NCBI GenBank assembly: GCA_023250795.1
Contig: JAHFAB010000076.1
Span: 1-7,806 of the forward strand
Direction of reading: 5' to 3'
From: Bacteriovoracaceae bacterium
GTDB taxonomy: Bacteria; Bdellovibrionota; UBA1018
Length of the DNA stretch: 7,806 nucleotides
The notes under the pieces were generated by a model. It saw only the letters and a list, made by a program, of their open reading frames with translations, did no database searches and had not been told where the DNA came from. Below, in pieces: positions 6,829 through 7,806 of this stretch. The position numbers and the translations under genes were made by a program. The first letter of the stretch is position 1; every line of letters starts with the position of its first letter.

Positions 6829-6837
6829 CTCTCCCTT
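6829..6837 (-). promoter_or_regulatory. Shine-Dalgarno of hemL in the hemB-hemL gap
   Basis: The only true intergenic gap of the window (25 bases, 6821-6845) carries AAGGGAGAG on the minus strand, ending 8 bases before ATG 6820. It fixes the hemL start at 6820 rather than the longer reading frame from 6886. The gap is too short for a separate promoter, so hemB and hemL are probably transcribed together. Confidence 0.75.
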
Positions 6838-6845
6838 GGCTAAGT

Positions 6846-7806
6846 TCACTCCTGTGAGATCCACTCTCGAGCATTTCTTGCTCCATAGGTGATAATCATC
6901 AAAGCTCCGGCTCTCACCAATGAAGTCCAAGCCTCCACATGAGCCTTTGGAGCATGGATCAAGCCTTTTTCAGCCAAAAGCTCAATAGCAGCATATTCTC
7001 CGCTGACTTCATAAACTGCCCAAGGTTTCCTGATCTCGTGAGAAAGTTTTGCTAGAATATCGAGATAAGGTAAACCCGGTTTTACCATGAGTATGTCCGC
7101 ACCTTCATCCGCATCTCTTTGGGAGCTTGCCCAAGCATCTTGAAAATTTGCCGGATCAATTTGATAAGACGCACGGTTTTCCAGATTTTGAGAGAGCTTT
7201 CCTTTGGGCGCAGAGTCCGCTGCCAATCGAAAAGGCCCATAAAACTGCGATAAAAATTTGGCCGAATAACTCAAGATCAAAGTCTGATCTAACCCAGCTT
7301 GATCTAGGCTTTTTCGAATCGCCCCCACTCGCCCGTCCATCATATCGCTGGGAGCCAGGCAATCAGCTCCGGCTTGGGCATAAGCTAACCCTGCACGCAC
7401 CAATTCTTGAACAGTATGAGCATTATCGACATGCTCTTTCTCGGCAGACAAAACTCCACAATGCCCATGTTCTGTATAAGAACAAAGACAAACATCAACG
7501 GCTAAAAACAGATCTTTTCCGAATTTTTTTCTAAGGGCTGAAATCGTCTCTGAGGTAAATTTAAATTCAAAATCCCTTTCCGCTTTTCGTGAAGGAACGC
7601 CAAAAAGTAAAAATTTTCTCACCCCTTTTTCCAAATCACTTTCGATTTGCTTAAACAGAGATTCTTTGGTCTCACGAAATACCCCTGTCAAACCTGGGAT
7701 CGCCTCTTTCTCTCTCAAACCTTCCACTACAAATAGCGGCTGGATCAGTTGCAAAGGACTGACCCTCACTTCCCGAACCAGTTCTCGTATAAAAGGATTT
7801 AGCCTT
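6846..7806 (-). CDS. hemB: Delta-aminolevulinic acid dehydratase / porphobilinogen synthase (5' end outside window)
   Basis: Condenses two 5-aminolevulinate molecules into porphobilinogen in the cytosol. The reading frame stays open to the window edge. Its first visible residues, RLNPFIRELVRE, match the family N-terminus that leads into PLFVVEG, so only a few to about 15 residues should be missing. The in-frame GTG at 7769 lies inside this conserved region and is not the start. Numbering from the first visible residue (319 in all): the zinc-site motif DVCLCSYTEHGHCG has cysteines at about 106, 108 and 116, marking the cysteine-type zinc enzyme rather than the aspartate-rich magnesium type. 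The first active-site lysine is in SYSAKF (K183), and the Schiff-base lysine is in DILMVKPGLPYLD (K242). SDMMDGRVGAIR and the C-terminal RAGALMIITYGA are also typical. It is the most upstream gene seen; hemA and hemC are expected beyond the edge. Confidence 0.96.
   Translation of the reverse strand, partial: RLNPFIRELVREVRVSPLQLIQPLFVVEGLREKEAIPGLTGVFRETKESLFKQIESDLEKGVRKFLLFGVPSRKAERDFEFKFTSETISALRKKFGKDLFLAVDVCLCSYTEHGHCGVLSAEKEHVDNAHTVQELVRAGLAYAQAGADCLAPSDMMDGRVGAIRKSLDQAGLDQTLILSYSAKFLSQFYGPFRLAADSAPKGKLSQNLENRASYQIDPANFQDAWASSQRDADEGADILMVKPGLPYLDILAKLSHEIRKPWAVYEVSGEYAAIELLAEKGLIHAPKAHVEAWTSLVRAGALMIITYGARNAREWISQE

Noticed and set aside
6821..6845. Possible internal promoter between hemB and hemL
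   Set aside because: Only 25 bases, occupied by the ribosome binding site; no -35/-10 pair can be supported.
6821..6886. Upstream extension of hemL to 6886
   Set aside because: The extra 22 residues do not resemble the family N-terminus and would overlap hemB by 41 bases, while ATG 6820 has a strong Shine-Dalgarno and matches family length.
7127..7534. Plus-strand 135-codon reading frame inside hemB
   Set aside because: The longest antisense frame, but it lies across the hemB metal and active-site region and its product shows no domain.
1..7806. HemR-type tandem binding site (recalled as TGACA-N6-TGACA)
   Set aside because: Scattered single TGACA or TGTCA words occur, but no pair with the right spacing was seen by eye on either strand. 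The promoter region is probably outside the window. A computed scan was not possible.

Overview
The window is one uninterrupted minus-strand operon for heme (tetrapyrrole) biosynthesis. Read in transcription order, from high to low coordinates, it holds: hemB (5' end cut by the window edge), hemL, a membrane sensor histidine kinase, an OmpR-type response regulator, hemE, hemN, hemH, and the N-terminal part of an FAD-dependent protoporphyrinogen oxidase (3' end cut by the other edge). There is no intergenic stretch longer than about 25 bases. Apart from the hemB/hemL gap, each gene overlaps its neighbour by 4 to 26 bases. No promoter, terminator, RNA gene, mobile element, CRISPR array or long repeat was seen. 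The operon's promoter and its earlier genes (expected hemA, hemC/hemD) must lie beyond the right edge.

The genes cover most of the C5 route. HemL makes 5-aminolevulinate (ALA) and HemB makes porphobilinogen. HemE makes coproporphyrinogen III and HemN makes protoporphyrinogen IX without oxygen. The oxidase makes protoporphyrin IX and HemH inserts iron. The steps not seen are glutamyl-tRNA reductase (HemA), porphobilinogen deaminase (HemC) and uroporphyrinogen III synthase (HemD). The two-component pair sits between the ALA/porphobilinogen genes and the later genes, and probably adjusts heme synthesis or use to heme supply.

A kinase/regulator pair inside a hem operon is, as I recall it, the layout of the HemKR system of Leptospira. 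The protein sequences (for example the HemE and regulator N-termini) and the GTG/TTG starts fit a spirochete of the Leptospiraceae or a similar Gram-negative lineage. Base composition looks higher in G+C than that of pathogenic Leptospira, so the genus is not certain. This is inference from content and memory, not from a database search.

Nothing here looks like a wholly undescribed system. The points most worth a second look are the embedded two-component pair with its minimal sensor, substitutions at conserved HemE positions, the pairing of an oxygen-independent HemN with a HemY-like oxidase, and the start codons.
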